64,000 nucleotides of DNA from Leclercia sp. 29361. GTDB lineage: Bacteria > Pseudomonadota > Gammaproteobacteria > Enterobacterales > Enterobacteriaceae. Position 1 is the stretch's first letter, and each line of letters opens with the position of its first letter. The stretch lies in the NCBI RefSeq assembly GCF_011290365.1, contig NZ_CP049786.1, forward strand, positions 2,790,001 through 2,854,000. Reading direction: 5' to 3'. The translations under genes and the position numbers were made by a program. The notes beneath the pieces are model-generated. The model was not told where the DNA came from. It did not search any database and worked only from the letters and a program-made list of their open reading frames with translations. Below, one piece after another: positions 45,470 to 55,312 of the stretch.

Positions 45470-46129
45470 TTACAGCACGCGGGTTTTCAGTGACAGGCCG
45501 TTAACGGCCACTTCCAGTTCGTCGCCGCCGGAGAGCGGACCCACCCCTTCCGGGGTGCCGGTGAGGATCACATCCCCCGGTTTCAGGGTGAAATAACGGC
45601 TCATATAGGCAATCAGCGGCACAATCTTGTGGATCATGTCGGCGGTGGAGCCCTGCTGACGCACCTCGCCGTTCACCTTCAGGCTCAGGGTGGTGTTCTG
45701 CGGATCGTCCTGAAATTCCGATACCGGTACAAACCCGGAGATCGGGCAGGAGTTATCAAAGCCTTTGGCTTTTTCCCACGGCTGGCCCGCTTTCTTCATT
45801 TTGCCCTGCACGTCGCGCAGGGTCAGATCCAGCGCCACACCATAACCGGCAATCGCCTTCTGCACATGATCTTCAGAGGCCTGGCGCAGCGTAGCACCTA
45901 TCAGCACCGCCAGCTCCACTTCGTGGTGAACCGAGCCCAGCCCCTGGGGTAACGCCAGCGGCTGGCGAATATCACAGAGTGCCGTTTCCGGTTTAATGAA
46001 CAGCACCGGCTCGTCCGGAACCGCACTTCCCATTTCCTGAATATGCTTTGCGTAATTACTTCCTACGCAGACGACTTTACTTACCGGATAATCCAGTAAG
46101 GCTCCTTGCCAGTTATGATGTTGATACAT
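45470..46129 (-). CDS. ycgM: Fumarylacetoacetate hydrolase family protein YcgM
   Basis: A 219-residue FAH-family protein. Metal ligands are in HHEVELAVLIG (Glu residues) and the later LDLTLRDVQ, with KGFDNSCPISGFVP and GDVILTGTPEGVGPL as family blocks. E. coli YcgM belongs to the acylpyruvase/oxaloacetate decarboxylase-like group. Its substrate in this organism cannot be read from the sequence. It is part of the run ycgN-ycgM-ycgL on the minus strand. Confidence 0.92.
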   Translation of the reverse strand: MYQHHNWQGALLDYPVSKVVCVGSNYAKHIQEMGSAVPDEPVLFIKPETALCDIRQPLALPQGLGSVHHEVELAVLIGATLRQASEDHVQKAIAGYGVALDLTLRDVQGKMKKAGQPWEKAKGFDNSCPISGFVPVSEFQDDPQNTTLSLKVNGEVRQQGSTADMIHKIVPLIAYMSRYFTLKPGDVILTGTPEGVGPLSGGDELEVAVNGLSLKTRVL

Positions 46130-46176
46130 AGACGTCCCCTGAACGGTTAATGTGACGCTGACAGATAATTCTTAAA

Positions 46177-46452
46177 CTATTTTTTCCCCTGCGCCTCAAG
46201 ATGCTGTTTGAGTAAATTTTCTTGCGGTGGAGGGAGTTGTAAATAATAGCCCTGTTCGGCCAGCGCGGTTTTTACTTTTTCCAGATCGGCGTTGCTCAGC
46301 TGCTTGCGCCCGTCGAGGGGCATCAGCATCACCAGCTGCGGCTTACCGAAGCTCTTCATCAGGGCCTCAGGCACGCGGGAAAAATCGTCCTTTTTTTCGA
46401 CATACAGGTAGGTCTGGTCGCGCTGGGTACTTCTGTAGATCACACAAAACAT
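46177..46452 (-). CDS. ycgL: YcgL family protein
   Basis: A 91-residue protein whose body equals E. coli YcgL (MFCVIYRS, then [20 protein letters not shown] and [18 protein letters not shown]). The E. coli protein has extra residues at both ends which are absent or not in frame here. Its structure is a small alpha/beta fold; no function is known. It is divergent from minC. Confidence 0.92.
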   Translation of the reverse strand: MFCVIYRSTQRDQTYLYVEKKDDFSRVPEALMKSFGKPQLVMLMPLDGRKQLSNADLEKVKTALAEQGYYLQLPPPQENLLKQHLEAQGKK

Positions 46453-46577
46453 ATATTTACTCTGAATTAAGCGGGAGGGTGACTTGCCTCAATATAATTG
46501 TGACTATAACATGCCTGATACTCTTCGGAATATCACGGCGCACACGTCGTGGTAAAAGCAAATTGAGTAAGGCCAGG

Positions 46578-47270
46578 ATGTCAAACACGCCCATCGAGCT
46601 TAAAGGCAGTAGCTTCACCTTATCAGTGGTTCATTTGCATGAAGCAAAACCCGAGGTTATTCGTCAGGCGTTAGAAGACAAAATCGCGCAGGCGCCCGCA
46701 TTTCTTACCCATGCGCCGGTGGTCATTAACGTAAGCGGCCTCGAAGCGCCGGTTAACTGGCACCATTTGCAACAGGCGGTCACCGCCACCGGCCTGCGGA
46801 TTGTGGGCATCAGCGGCTGCAAAGACGCTGAGCTGAAAGCCGAAATCGATCGGGCAGGTCTTCCGCTGCTGAACGAAGGCAAAGACAAAGCCCCGCGCGC
46901 AGAGCCCCCTGCCCCGCCAGAACTCCCTGTTACCCCTGTCACAAAAACGCGATTGATTGATCTTCCGGTGCGTTCCGGTCAGCGCATTTATGCGCCAAAC
47001 TGTGACCTGATTGTGACCAACCACGTCAGCGCAGGTGCGGAGCTGATTGCGGATGGCAATATCCATATTTATGGCTCAATGCGAGGCCGTGCGCTGGCGG
47101 GTGCCAGCGGCGATCGCGATGCGCAAATTTTTTGTACCCACCTGGAGGCGGAGCTGGTCTCCATCGCAGGTGTTTACTGGCTGAGTGATAACATCCCGGC
47201 CGAATTTTCTGGCAAAGCGGCACGTCTGCGGCTCGCAGACAACGCTTTGACCGTTCAACCGTTGAATTGA
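46578..47270 (+). CDS. minC: Septum site-determining protein MinC
   Basis: A 230-residue inhibitor of FtsZ polymerisation. The N-terminal domain (1-105) acts on FtsZ. A short Pro/Ala/Lys linker (about 105-125) leads to the C-terminal beta-helix ([20 protein letters not shown], then [24 protein letters not shown] split as [15 protein letters not shown] and SMRGRALAG) that binds MinD. The frame is open upstream to 46227, but the ATG at 46578 gives the E. coli N-terminus [10 protein letters not shown]. First gene of minCDE. Confidence 0.97.
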   Translation: MSNTPIELKGSSFTLSVVHLHEAKPEVIRQALEDKIAQAPAFLTHAPVVINVSGLEAPVNWHHLQQAVTATGLRIVGISGCKDAELKAEIDRAGLPLLNEGKDKAPRAEPPAPPELPVTPVTKTRLIDLPVRSGQRIYAPNCDLIVTNHVSAGAELIADGNIHIYGSMRGRALAGASGDRDAQIFCTHLEAELVSIAGVYWLSDNIPAEFSGKAARLRLADNALTVQPLN

Positions 47271-47293
47271 TCCCTTTTTAACAAGGAATTTCT

Positions 47294-48106
47294 ATGGCAC
47301 GCATTATTGTTGTTACTTCGGGTAAAGGAGGCGTTGGCAAGACCACCTCCAGCGCGGCCATCGCTACTGGTTTGGCCCAGAAGGGAAAGAAAACCGTCGT
47401 TATTGATTTCGATATCGGCCTGCGTAACCTTGACCTGATTATGGGTTGTGAACGCCGCGTGGTGTACGATTTTGTGAACGTGATTCAGGGTGACGCCACG
47501 CTGAATCAGGCGATGATTAAAGATAAACGTACCGACAATCTCTATATTCTTCCCGCTTCACAGACGCGCGACAAGGATGCGCTGACCCGTGAAGGTGTGG
47601 AAAAAGTGCTCGATGAGCTGAAAAAGATGGAGTTCGATTTCGTGGTCTGCGATTCACCGGCAGGCATCGAAACCGGCGCGCTGATGGCGCTCTACTTCGC
47701 CGATGAAGCGATCATCACCACCAACCCGGAAGTGTCGTCCGTGCGCGACTCCGACCGAATTTTAGGGATCCTCGCCTCAAAATCCCGCCGTGCGGAAAAT
47801 GGCCAGGAACCGATTAAAGAGCACCTGCTGCTGACCCGTTATAATCCGGGTCGCGTTAATAAAGGTGATATGCTGAGTATGGAAGACGTGCTCGAGATCC
47901 TGCGTATCAAACTGGTTGGCGTCATCCCGGAAGATCAATCCGTGCTGCGTGCCTCTAACCAGGGTGAACCGGTTATCCTCGACGCTAACGCAGACGCCGG
48001 TAAAGCGTATGCGGACACGGTAGATCGTCTGCTCGGAGAAGAACGTCCTTTCCGCTTCATCGAAGAAGAGAAGAAAGGTTTCCTCAAACGCCTGTTCGGA
48101 GGATAA
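47294..48106 (+). CDS. minD: Septum site-determining protein MinD (ATPase)
   Basis: A 270-residue membrane-binding ParA-type ATPase. The deviant Walker A GKGGVGKTT (10-18) has Lys11 and Lys16, and the C-terminal amphipathic helix GFLKRLFGG anchors it to the membrane. It recruits MinC and is released by MinE, creating pole-to-pole oscillation. It follows minC by 23 nt with AAGGAATTTCT as ribosome site. Confidence 0.98.
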   Translation: MARIIVVTSGKGGVGKTTSSAAIATGLAQKGKKTVVIDFDIGLRNLDLIMGCERRVVYDFVNVIQGDATLNQAMIKDKRTDNLYILPASQTRDKDALTREGVEKVLDELKKMEFDFVVCDSPAGIETGALMALYFADEAIITTNPEVSSVRDSDRILGILASKSRRAENGQEPIKEHLLLTRYNPGRVNKGDMLSMEDVLEILRIKLVGVIPEDQSVLRASNQGEPVILDANADAGKAYADTVDRLLGEERPFRFIEEEKKGFLKRLFGG

Positions 48107-48109
48107 GTT

Positions 48110-48379
48110 ATGGCATTACTGGACTTTTTTCTCTCGCGGAAAAAAAGCACCGCTAACATCGCAAAAGAGCGTCTGCAGATCATCGTGGCAGAACGCCGCC
48201 GCAGCGACGCTGAACCGCATTACCTGCCGCAGCTGCGCAAAGATATTCTGGAAGTGATCTGTAAGTACGTGCAGATTGACCCGGAAATGGTGACCGTACA
48301 GCTGGAGCAAAAGGACGGGGATATCTCGATTCTGGAGCTCAACGTGACCCTGCCGGAAGCGGAAGAGTCACGTTCATAA
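48110..48379 (+). CDS. minE: Cell division topological specificity factor MinE
   Basis: An 89-residue protein, one longer than E. coli MinE. The N-terminal anti-MinCD region (about 6-31, with [12 protein letters not shown]) and the C-terminal dimerisation domain are intact. It stimulates MinD ATPase and pushes the Min zone to the poles. Only 3 nt separate it from minD. A REP unit follows. Confidence 0.97.
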
Positions 48380-48390
48380 CCGTGCCTGAT

Positions 48391-48422
48391 GCCGGGCGGC
48401 GCTGCGCTTGCCCGGCCTACGG
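48391..48422. repeat. Single REP unit between minE and rnd
   Basis: GCCGGGCGGCGCTGCGCTTG followed by CCCGGCCTAC between converging genes, exactly at the junction that differs from E. coli gene order. Confidence 0.75.
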
Positions 48423-48439
48423 ATTCCCCACCGGGGCGA

Positions 48440-49567
48440 TTACTGCGGATACGCTTCCAGTAGCGTATTCAGGCGATCGGCCATCAGTTCCCCGCGCCAG
48501 CCTGCCATCAGTTCCGGCGTACCGTTCTGCGGCTTCAGCTTCCAGTGCGCGTTCAGCAGCTGGTTGATCTGACGACGTGAGGCCAGCAGCTCGGCGCTGA
48601 CTTTGCTCTCCGCTGCCACTTCCTGCACCAGGGCTTTAATCGCCTTAAAGGCTTTGCGATAACCCGGCATATCCATCAGGTTCAACAGCGGCTGCGGCAA
48701 TGCCTCTTCCGGCAACGCCTGCGCTTTCTCCACCAGCGCCAGCAGGGTTTTACCGTGGAAGCGGATCTCCGAACCGGAAAGGCCGATGCTGTCCAGCTCG
48801 CCCAGGCTACCCGGCATGTAACGCGCCACGGCCCACAGATGCTCTTCACGCACCACAAAGTTCACCGCCAGGTCGCGCTCGCGCGCCTTACGCAGACGCC
48901 AGTCCGCCAGCAGCTGCAGACAGGCCAGCTGGCGGGTGCGCAGCTGCCAGGCGTTGCTGATATCGCGCCACGCCTCTTTCGGATCGGTGGTCTCCTGACG
49001 ACGCAGCTGCGTCATCCGGCACTCATTGAGGGCAGCAGGCAGCCAGCCGGAAGCTTCGGCCTCTTTCATCAGCTGACCGGCAATCGGCAGCAGGTAGAAG
49101 ACATCCGCCGCCGCGTAGTCGAGCTGGCGTTCGGTCAGCGGTCGCGCCAGCCAGTCGGTGCGGGATTCGCTCTTGTCGATCGCCAGCCCGGTGTACTCTT
49201 CCACCATGGCGGCAAAACCCCATGACAGCGGGCGACCGGCAAAGGCAGCGAGGATCTGGGTGTCGATCAGCGGCTCCGGCATGATGCCGAAGGTATTGAG
49301 GAAAACTTCCAGATCTTCACTTCCGGCATGCAGATATTTAGTGATGGCGGTATTCAGCAGCAGCGCACGCATTGGCGCCCAGTCGGTGATCCCCAGCGGG
49401 TCGATAAGCGACACATTTTTTCCGTCATACATCTGGATCAGACCCAGCTGCGGGTAATAGGTGCGGGTACGGACAAATTCGGTATCCAGCGCGATGGCGG
49501 GTGCGTCACAGGTGACATCGCACAGCGAAGCCAGCTCGTCGTTGGTGGTGATCATCTGGTAATTCAA
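48440..49567 (-). CDS. rnd: Ribonuclease D
   Basis: A 375-residue 3'-5' exoribonuclease for tRNA and stable RNA maturation, exactly the E. coli length. The DEDD exonuclease motif I is ALDTEFVRT (Asp and Glu near 27-29), LHAGSEDLEVF is motif II, and the tyrosine-type motif III is YAAADVFYLLP. HRDC domains follow. The start is the TTG at 49567 (reading LNYQMITT), as E. coli rnd starts at UUG. A U-tract hairpin leader stands 25 nt upstream. Confidence 0.96.
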   Translation of the reverse strand: MNYQMITTNDELASLCDVTCDAPAIALDTEFVRTRTYYPQLGLIQMYDGKNVSLIDPLGITDWAPMRALLLNTAITKYLHAGSEDLEVFLNTFGIMPEPLIDTQILAAFAGRPLSWGFAAMVEEYTGLAIDKSESRTDWLARPLTERQLDYAAADVFYLLPIAGQLMKEAEASGWLPAALNECRMTQLRRQETTDPKEAWRDISNAWQLRTRQLACLQLLADWRLRKARERDLAVNFVVREEHLWAVARYMPGSLGELDSIGLSGSEIRFHGKTLLALVEKAQALPEEALPQPLLNLMDMPGYRKAFKAIKALVQEVAAESKVSAELLASRRQINQLLNAHWKLKPQNGTPELMAGWRGELMADRLNTLLEAYPQ

Positions 49568-49591
49568 ATCATATTCTCTTTGGTTTGCGCC

Positions 49592-49622
49592 CATAAAAAA
49601 ACGCCGGCCAGGCCAGCGTTTT
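49592..49622 (-). terminator. fadD terminator that doubles as the rnd U-tract leader
   Basis: On the minus strand AACGCTGGC pairs with GCCGGCGTT around CTG and is followed by seven T. It ends the fadD transcript. In E. coli a similar GC stem plus a run of eight U lies in the rnd 5' UTR and is needed for rnd translation. Confidence 0.75.
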
Positions 49623-49641
49623 GGGGTGACTAACACGAAGC

Positions 49642-51327
49642 TCAGGCTTTATTGTCTACTTTGGCGCGCGCTTCGTCACGTAATTCTCGTCGTAATATCT
49701 TCCCGACGTTCGATTTTGGCAGTTCGTCGCGAAACTCCACCAGTTTCGGCACTTTGTAGCCGGTCAGCTGGCGACGACAGAAGGTAATCAGCGCCTCTTC
49801 GCTGAGGTCAGGATCTTTTTTCACCACAAAGATTTTGACCGTTTCACCGCTGCTGCCTGCCGGAACGCCTACCGCGGCCACTTCCAGTACGCCGTTGTGC
49901 TGCATCACCACGTCTTCAATCTCGTTCGGATAGACGTTGAACCCGGAGACCAGGATCATGTCTTTTTTACGATCGACGATGCGCAGGAAACCTTCGTCAT
50001 CCATCACCGCGATGTCACCGGTGTGCAGCCAGCCATCTTTGATGATTTCGTCGGTGGCGTCCGGACGCTGCCAGTAGCCCAGCATCACCTGCGGCCCTCT
50101 CACGCACAGTTCGCCCGGTTCGCCATGCGGCACTTCGTTATCGTTGTCATCCACCAGTTTGGCTTCGGTTGAGGGCACCGGCAGGCCGATGCTGCCGCTG
50201 TGGTAGTCGATGTCGTGCGGGTTGACGCTCACCAGCGGAGCGCACTCGGTCAGGCCATAGCCCTCCAGCAGATACTGCCCGGTGAGTTTGACCCAGCGCT
50301 CGGCCACCGCCTGCTGTACCGGCATCCCACCGCCCGCCGACAGATGCAGGGTCGAGAAGTCGAGTTGCTGGAACTCTTTGTTGTTCAGCAGGGCGTTGAA
50401 GAGGGTATTCACCCCGGTCATGGCGGTAAACGGATATTTCGCCAGCTCTTTCACCAGGCCGGGAATATCCCGCGGGTTGGTGATGAGCACGTTCTGGCCG
50501 CCAAGCTCGATAAACAGCAGGCAGTTCATGGTCAGGGCGAAGATGTGGTAGAGCGGCAGCGCGGTGATCACCAGCTCTTTGCCGCGATGCAGCAGCGGGC
50601 CGTAGGTGGCATTGACCTGTTCGAGGTTCGCCAGCATGTTGCGGTGGGTGAGCATCGCCCCTTTCGCCACCCCGGTGGTGCCACCGGTGTACTGCAGGAA
50701 GGCCAGATCCTGCGGCACCACTTCCGGTTTAACGTACTGCATCCGGTAGCCGTTGTGCAGCGCCCGGCGGAAGGAGATGGCGTCCGGCAGGTGATATTTC
50801 GGCACCAGACGTTTGACGTATTTAACAACAAAGTTAACCAGCGTCCCTTTGGCGGTGGAGAGCTGATCGCCCATCCGCGTCAGAATGACGTGTTTGACCT
50901 GGGTCTTGTCGACCACTTTTTCCAGGGTGTGCGCGAAGTTGGAGACAATCACAATCGCCGCCGCACCGCTGTCGTTCAGCTGGTGCTCCAGCTCGCGCGG
51001 GGTATAGAGCGGGTTGACGTTAACCACGATCATCCCGGCGCGCAGGATACCAAACAGCGCCACCGGATACTGCAGCAGGTTAGGCATCATCAGCGCTACC
51101 CGGTCACCTTTCTTCAGGCCTAAACCCTGTTGCAGGTAGGCCGCAAATGCCCGGCTGCGCTCTTCCAGCTTACGGAAGGTCATCACCTCACCCATGTTCA
51201 CAAACGCAGGCTGATCGGCGTAGCGCGTCACGGAGTTTTCAAACAGTTCAACCAGGGATTGATAACGGTCAGGATTTATCTCTGCAGGCACATCCGCAGG
51301 ATAACGGTTAAGCCAAACCTTCTTCAC
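49642..51327 (-). CDS. fadD: Long-chain fatty acid-CoA ligase
   Basis: A 561-residue acyl-CoA synthetase, same length as in E. coli. It traps incoming long-chain fatty acids as CoA thioesters at the inner membrane. AMP-binding motifs are [18 protein letters not shown] (about 213-230) and [14 protein letters not shown]. The FACS motif region [25 protein letters not shown] is split here as [15 protein letters not shown] and [11 protein letters not shown] use the GTG at 51327 (reading [10 protein letters not shown]) with AGAGGTGATGTA in front. A FadR operator lies upstream. Confidence 0.97.
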   Translation of the reverse strand: MKKVWLNRYPADVPAEINPDRYQSLVELFENSVTRYADQPAFVNMGEVMTFRKLEERSRAFAAYLQQGLGLKKGDRVALMMPNLLQYPVALFGILRAGMIVVNVNPLYTPRELEHQLNDSGAAAIVIVSNFAHTLEKVVDKTQVKHVILTRMGDQLSTAKGTLVNFVVKYVKRLVPKYHLPDAISFRRALHNGYRMQYVKPEVVPQDLAFLQYTGGTTGVAKGAMLTHRNMLANLEQVNATYGPLLHRGKELVITALPLYHIFALTMNCLLFIELGGQNVLITNPRDIPGLVKELAKYPFTAMTGVNTLFNALLNNKEFQQLDFSTLHLSAGGGMPVQQAVAERWVKLTGQYLLEGYGLTECAPLVSVNPHDIDYHSGSIGLPVPSTEAKLVDDNDNEVPHGEPGELCVRGPQVMLGYWQRPDATDEIIKDGWLHTGDIAVMDDEGFLRIVDRKKDMILVSGFNVYPNEIEDVVMQHNGVLEVAAVGVPAGSSGETVKIFVVKKDPDLSEEALITFCRRQLTGYKVPKLVEFRDELPKSNVGKILRRELRDEARAKVDNKA

Positions 51328-51399
51328 TACATCACCTCTGAAATGCGTGTTCGTCGTCATCACAGCCCCGGTTAATAAACAAGTCGTTAACATAATATT

Positions 51400-51416
51400 A
51401 ACTCAGCGTACCAGTT
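51400..51416. promoter_or_regulatory. FadR operator of fadD
   Basis: On the minus strand AACTGGTACGCTGAGTT, close to the E. coli fadD FadR site. It lies 73-89 nt before the start codon. FadR itself is encoded 9 kb away in this window. Confidence 0.65.
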
Positions 51417-51475
51417 TATTTATTGTCCGGATTTAAGGTTGCGAAGCGCGTCACTATTTATTTTTGTTATGGATA

Positions 51476-51510
51476 TAAAAAAAACGAAACAGCGGCCAGG
51501 CCGCTGTTTC
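51476..51510 (-). terminator. Terminator of yeaY
   Basis: GAAACAGCGG and CCGCTGTTTC form a perfect 10-bp stem with loop CCAGG. On the minus strand it is followed by G and a run of eight T. Confidence 0.9.
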
Positions 51511-51531
51511 TTCTTCAGTGTTAACAGGGAG

Positions 51532-52125
51532 TTACTCTGTTACTACCGTCCGAACCTGAGCCGGTCCGGGACCGTAACCTGGCCAGCCGCCATAGCCGTA
51601 GCCATATCCATAGCGCCACGGATGCGGGCCCCAGTAGAAGGGATCGATCGGCTGCGGCGGCATTACCACCTGCTGCACTACCCGCCAGCGTTTATAGCCG
51701 TTGGCCTGCAGGGTCATAAATTTATACGGCGTGTTGCCAATTTTGCCCTGCTCCGTGCCGGTGATCGTACCGACGACGGTGATCAGCTGGCCACGGAAAT
51801 CCACCGGGTCGAGGAAACCGTTCACATCGGCATAGATGCGCCCGCGCGAGGCTTCACCCAGCACCGGTCGCGCGCCGCTGTCCAGCGGGACGGTGGCGAT
51901 TTCCAGACGGGTTTTCCCCTGCTGGTTCAACACCTCCACCACCTTGCCGCCGAAGCGTGCTTCCTGGCCGACATACAGCTCCGGCGCGTTCATCACCCGG
52001 ACCAGATCCTGCTGCGGCGTCGGGCTGCTGCCCTTGATCGCATCAGGGACAGAGACACATCCTGTTAATGCCAGGGCAAAGGCCCCGACGGTCAGCAGAC
52101 GAACAACATATTTTTGAACCGCCAT
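51532..52125 (-). CDS. yeaY: Slp-family outer-membrane lipoprotein YeaY
   Basis: A 197-residue lipoprotein. The signal [15 protein letters not shown] ends in lipobox LTGC (Cys about 23). The Slp-type beta body follows ([39 protein letters not shown]). The C-terminus is an aromatic Gly/Tyr/Pro-rich tail ([17 protein letters not shown] and PGYGPGPAQ), longer than expected from the rest of the family. Slp is stress-induced in stationary phase in E. coli. The role of YeaY is unknown. Confidence 0.9.
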   Translation of the reverse strand: MAVQKYVVRLLTVGAFALALTGCVSVPDAIKGSSPTPQQDLVRVMNAPELYVGQEARFGGKVVEVLNQQGKTRLEIATVPLDSGARPVLGEASRGRIYADVNGFLDPVDFRGQLITVVGTITGTEQGKIGNTPYKFMTLQANGYKRWRVVQQVVMPPQPIDPFYWGPHPWRYGYGYGYGGWPGYGPGPAQVRTVVTE

Positions 52126-52162
52126 GATGCGACTCCTTTTTCTCAGGCTCTGATACTGAGAT

Positions 52163-52858
52163 TCACTCCCGGCCCGGAAGTTTCTTCCACGCTACGGTGT
52201 TTCGCAAATAAACCGGCTCGGCCTTCTCGACCGCCACGGTGTTTCCTGCGGCCAGCAGTTGACGGGCGATAGGCAGCATATCTTCTGCGGCAGGCAGCAA
52301 CACGTTACCGTCCACCAGGGTCAGACCGCTGTCGTTGGCCATATCGGGCCATGCCGGCCAGCCGGTGCCGACGGTTGCCCACTCACCGGAAAGCTGCTTC
52401 ATACGTTCGCCTGCTGCGTCCGGGGTGAGCACCGCTTCACTCTCTTCCCCGTGCCAGACGCCCTGCTCATCGCGGGTATACTCGGCCCAGTAAACTTCGC
52501 CCATCCGGGCGTCGATGGCGGCCAGCACGCGGGTGGCACCGGTGTTGCGCCAGGCACCTTCAGCCATGGTAGCAAGGGTCGAGACGCCAATCATCGGCAG
52601 TTCGGCACCCAGTGCCAGTCCCTGGGCAATGCCAATCCCGATGCGCACGCCGGTAAAGCTGCCTGGGCCACGGCCATAGGCCAGGGCATCGAGGTTATTC
52701 AGGGAGGTGTTGCCCTCGGTGAGGATCATCTTCACCAAAGGCAGGATACGTTGGGTATGTTCCCGGGGGCACTCTTCGAAATGAGCACAGAGTTTACCGT
52801 CGTTCCACAGGGCAACAGAGCAGGCCTCTGTGGCGGTATCAATAGCCAGAATTCGCAT
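52163..52858 (-). CDS. tsaB: tRNA threonylcarbamoyladenosine biosynthesis protein TsaB
   Basis: A 231-residue ASKHA-fold protein, the E. coli length. It begins [17 protein letters not shown] and contains [23 protein letters not shown] (as [13 protein letters not shown] and [10 protein letters not shown]) and EVYWAEY. It dimerises with TsaD and, with TsaE and TsaC, makes t6A37 in ANN-reading tRNAs. Essential in E. coli. It follows yoaA by 66 nt on the same strand. Confidence 0.96.
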   Translation of the reverse strand: MRILAIDTATEACSVALWNDGKLCAHFEECPREHTQRILPLVKMILTEGNTSLNNLDALAYGRGPGSFTGVRIGIGIAQGLALGAELPMIGVSTLATMAEGAWRNTGATRVLAAIDARMGEVYWAEYTRDEQGVWHGEESEAVLTPDAAGERMKQLSGEWATVGTGWPAWPDMANDSGLTLVDGNVLLPAAEDMLPIARQLLAAGNTVAVEKAEPVYLRNTVAWKKLPGRE

Positions 52859-52924
52859 GTGTTGTCGCGCTCTCGCAAGGGGCAGTCACAAAAAGGCGCG
52901 CATTTTAACACATCCGCCAGTAAA

Positions 52925-54835
52925 TTACTCCGCCTCAGACGCCGCCAGGAAACGCACTGCGCGATCGATATCCCGGGTACGCGGCGCCGGCGGCAGGCTG
53001 GCGATAAAAGTGGCCCCGTACGGACGCATCACCAGCCGGTTATCGCAGATTACCAGCACCCCGCGATCGTCCACGTCGCGGATTAAGCGCCCCACCCCCT
53101 GCTTGAGGGTGATCACCGCGTCCGGAAGCTGCACCTCATCAAAGTGATCGCCCCCGCGCAGACGGCAATCTTCCATTCGCGCCTTCAGGAGCGGATCGTC
53201 CGGCGAGGTAAAAGGCAGTTTGTCGATGATCACCAGCGACAGGGCGTCACCGCGCACGTCCACCCCTTCCCAGAAGCTGCTGGTCGCCACCAGCAGAGCG
53301 TTGCCGGCGGTGACAAACTGCTGGAGCAGCTGGCCTTTACTGGTTTCACCCTGCAACAGCACCGGCAGGGTCATGGTGGCGCGGAACTGCTCCGCCAGAT
53401 CGCGCATCATGGCGTGGGAGGTACAGAGCATAAAGCAGCGGCCGTTATTGGCCTCGATCATCGGCTTGAGCATCGCCGCCAGATGGCGGGCGGCGCCGGG
53501 CTGATTAGGCAGCGGCAGATTACGCGGTACGCAGAGCAGCGCCTGGGTGGCGTAATCAAACGGGCTCGGCAGCAGCAGGGATTTGGCCTCTGCGATGCCG
53601 AGACGTTCGGTGAAGTGGTGCAGATCATCGTTCACCGACAGCGTAGCGGAGGTAAAGATCCAGCTGCCCGGTTTTTGCGCCATCACCTCCTGGAATTTAT
53701 CGGCCACGGTGAGCGGCGTCAGGGCGAGGGTGAAATGGCGCGAGTTGCATTCGTACCAGTAGCTGTAGCCTGGCTGGTTAAACTCTTTCAGCCGTTTCAG
53801 GCGGGTGCGGTAGAGCGTGGCGCGCTCGAAGGCGGCATCCAGCAGCGCGGAACGGCCAAGGGAGAGCTTCGCCACGTCGTAGCAGAGCTCGAGGGCGTCG
53901 TCGAGCAGCAGTAGCGCCCGCTGAATATGCTGATCGGCCAGCAGTTCGCGCAGGTTGCCGCGATAGCCCGGATCGCCGAGCTGCATACGGAAATCCTGAG
54001 TGCTTTGCGCCAGCCGGTCGGCGCACTTCTGCAACTGCTGGGTATCTTTCAGTTCGGTGCGGTAGGCGATAGTGAAATCTTTCGCCAGGTCCAGCAGCTG
54101 GCGGCTCGAGAGGGACTGGCCGAAATACTGGCTGGCGATATCCGGGAGCTGATGGGCTTCATCGAAGATCAATACGTCAGCCTCGGGGATCAGCTCACCA
54201 AAGCCGCTCTCCTTCACCACCATATCCGCGAGAAACAGGTGATGGTTGACCACCACCACGTCGGCATCCATCGCCGTTTTACGCGCTTTGACCACAAAAC
54301 AGTCTTTGTAGAGCGGGCAGTCGCTGCCGAGACAGTTGTCATTGGTGCTGGTGACCAGTGGCCAGACGGCGGAGTCTTCGGCCACGCTGGCGCAGGTGCT
54401 GATGTCCCCGTCGAGGGTCTGGTTAGCCCAGGTGCGCAGGATGATCACATCGCTGAGCGTCTGCACCGGCAGATCGCCCCCGGCCAGCGCCTGCTGGTCG
54501 AGCCGTTCGATACAGAGGTAGTTGGAGCGCCCTTTCAGCAGGGCCAGACGGCCTTTGTACTTCAGGGCTTTGGCCACGGTAGGCAGGTCGCGGCTGTAGA
54601 GCTGATCCTGCAGCGCCTTTGATCCAGTGGAGATGATCACTTTCTTTTTGGCACGCAGCGCGGGCGCGAGGTAGGCATAGGTTTTACCGGTGCCGGTGCC
54701 CGCTTCCACCACCAGCGGCCGGGCGCTGTCGATTGCCTCGGCTACCGCGTGCGCCATCTGACGCTGCGGTTCACGCGGCTTAAAGCCGGGAATTGCCTTT
54801 GCTAACTGTCCGTCTGCTGCGAAATCGTCTGCCAC
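52925..54835 (-). CDS. yoaA: DinG-like iron-sulfur DNA helicase YoaA
   Basis: A 636-residue XPD/DinG-type superfamily 2 helicase, the E. coli length. Walker A is EAGTGTGKT (44-52), and DEAH lies in IFDEAHQLPD. Four cysteines (108, 168, 173, 179) are spaced like the DinG 4Fe-4S ligands. The C-terminal helicase motifs ATSSFWEGVDVRGD and QGVGRLIRD are intact. In E. coli YoaA works with the clamp-loader chi subunit in repair of stalled forks. It is divergent from yoaB. Confidence 0.95.
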   Translation of the reverse strand: MADDFAADGQLAKAIPGFKPREPQRQMAHAVAEAIDSARPLVVEAGTGTGKTYAYLAPALRAKKKVIISTGSKALQDQLYSRDLPTVAKALKYKGRLALLKGRSNYLCIERLDQQALAGGDLPVQTLSDVIILRTWANQTLDGDISTCASVAEDSAVWPLVTSTNDNCLGSDCPLYKDCFVVKARKTAMDADVVVVNHHLFLADMVVKESGFGELIPEADVLIFDEAHQLPDIASQYFGQSLSSRQLLDLAKDFTIAYRTELKDTQQLQKCADRLAQSTQDFRMQLGDPGYRGNLRELLADQHIQRALLLLDDALELCYDVAKLSLGRSALLDAAFERATLYRTRLKRLKEFNQPGYSYWYECNSRHFTLALTPLTVADKFQEVMAQKPGSWIFTSATLSVNDDLHHFTERLGIAEAKSLLLPSPFDYATQALLCVPRNLPLPNQPGAARHLAAMLKPMIEANNGRCFMLCTSHAMMRDLAEQFRATMTLPVLLQGETSKGQLLQQFVTAGNALLVATSSFWEGVDVRGDALSLVIIDKLPFTSPDDPLLKARMEDCRLRGGDHFDEVQLPDAVITLKQGVGRLIRDVDDRGVLVICDNRLVMRPYGATFIASLPPAPRTRDIDRAVRFLAASEAE

Positions 54836-54962
54836 TCTGCCCCCTGTATTTTTGCACAGGGGATTATGTCAGGCCGCTCGCCCTGGCGCCAGTCGAGAGT
54901 GACGCAGGCAAAACAATATGGCAGTCTTGCCTGCTGAAACAGACACTCACGAGGAAACGTAA

Positions 54963-55307
54963 ATGACAATTGTGCGCATTGATGCCGAAGCCCGCTGGTC
55001 AGATGTGGTGATCCACAACCAGACCCTGTACTACACCGGCGTCCCGGCCAATCTGGATGCCGAGGCTTATGAGCAGACCGCCAATACCCTGGCGCAGATT
55101 GACGCGGTACTGGAAAAACAGGGCAGCGACAAATCGCGCATTCTGGATGCGACGATTTTCCTGGCGAACAAAGATGATTTCGCGGCGATGAACAAAGCCT
55201 GGGATGAGTGGGTGGTGGCAGGTCACGCGCCTGTACGTTGCACGGTACAGGCGACGCTGATGAAACCGCAGTATAAGGTGGAGATTAAGATTATCGCCGC
55301 AGTGTAA
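54963..55307 (+). CDS. yoaB: RidA-family protein YoaB
   Basis: A 114-residue protein of the RidA/YjgF enamine-imine deaminase family, same length as E. coli YoaB. The family arginine is present in APVRCTVQATLM near residue 90. RidA proteins remove reactive 2-aminoacrylate and related imines. This subgroup is less studied, and the in vivo substrate is uncertain. RBS GAGGAAACGTAA precedes the ATG. Confidence 0.92.
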   Translation: MTIVRIDAEARWSDVVIHNQTLYYTGVPANLDAEAYEQTANTLAQIDAVLEKQGSDKSRILDATIFLANKDDFAAMNKAWDEWVVAGHAPVRCTVQATLMKPQYKVEIKIIAAV

Positions 55308-55312
55308 GGGCG

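Noticed and set aside
54836-54962. LexA box between yoaA and yoaB
   Set aside because: CTG and CAG in this gap are only 6 nt apart, not the 10 nt a LexA site needs.
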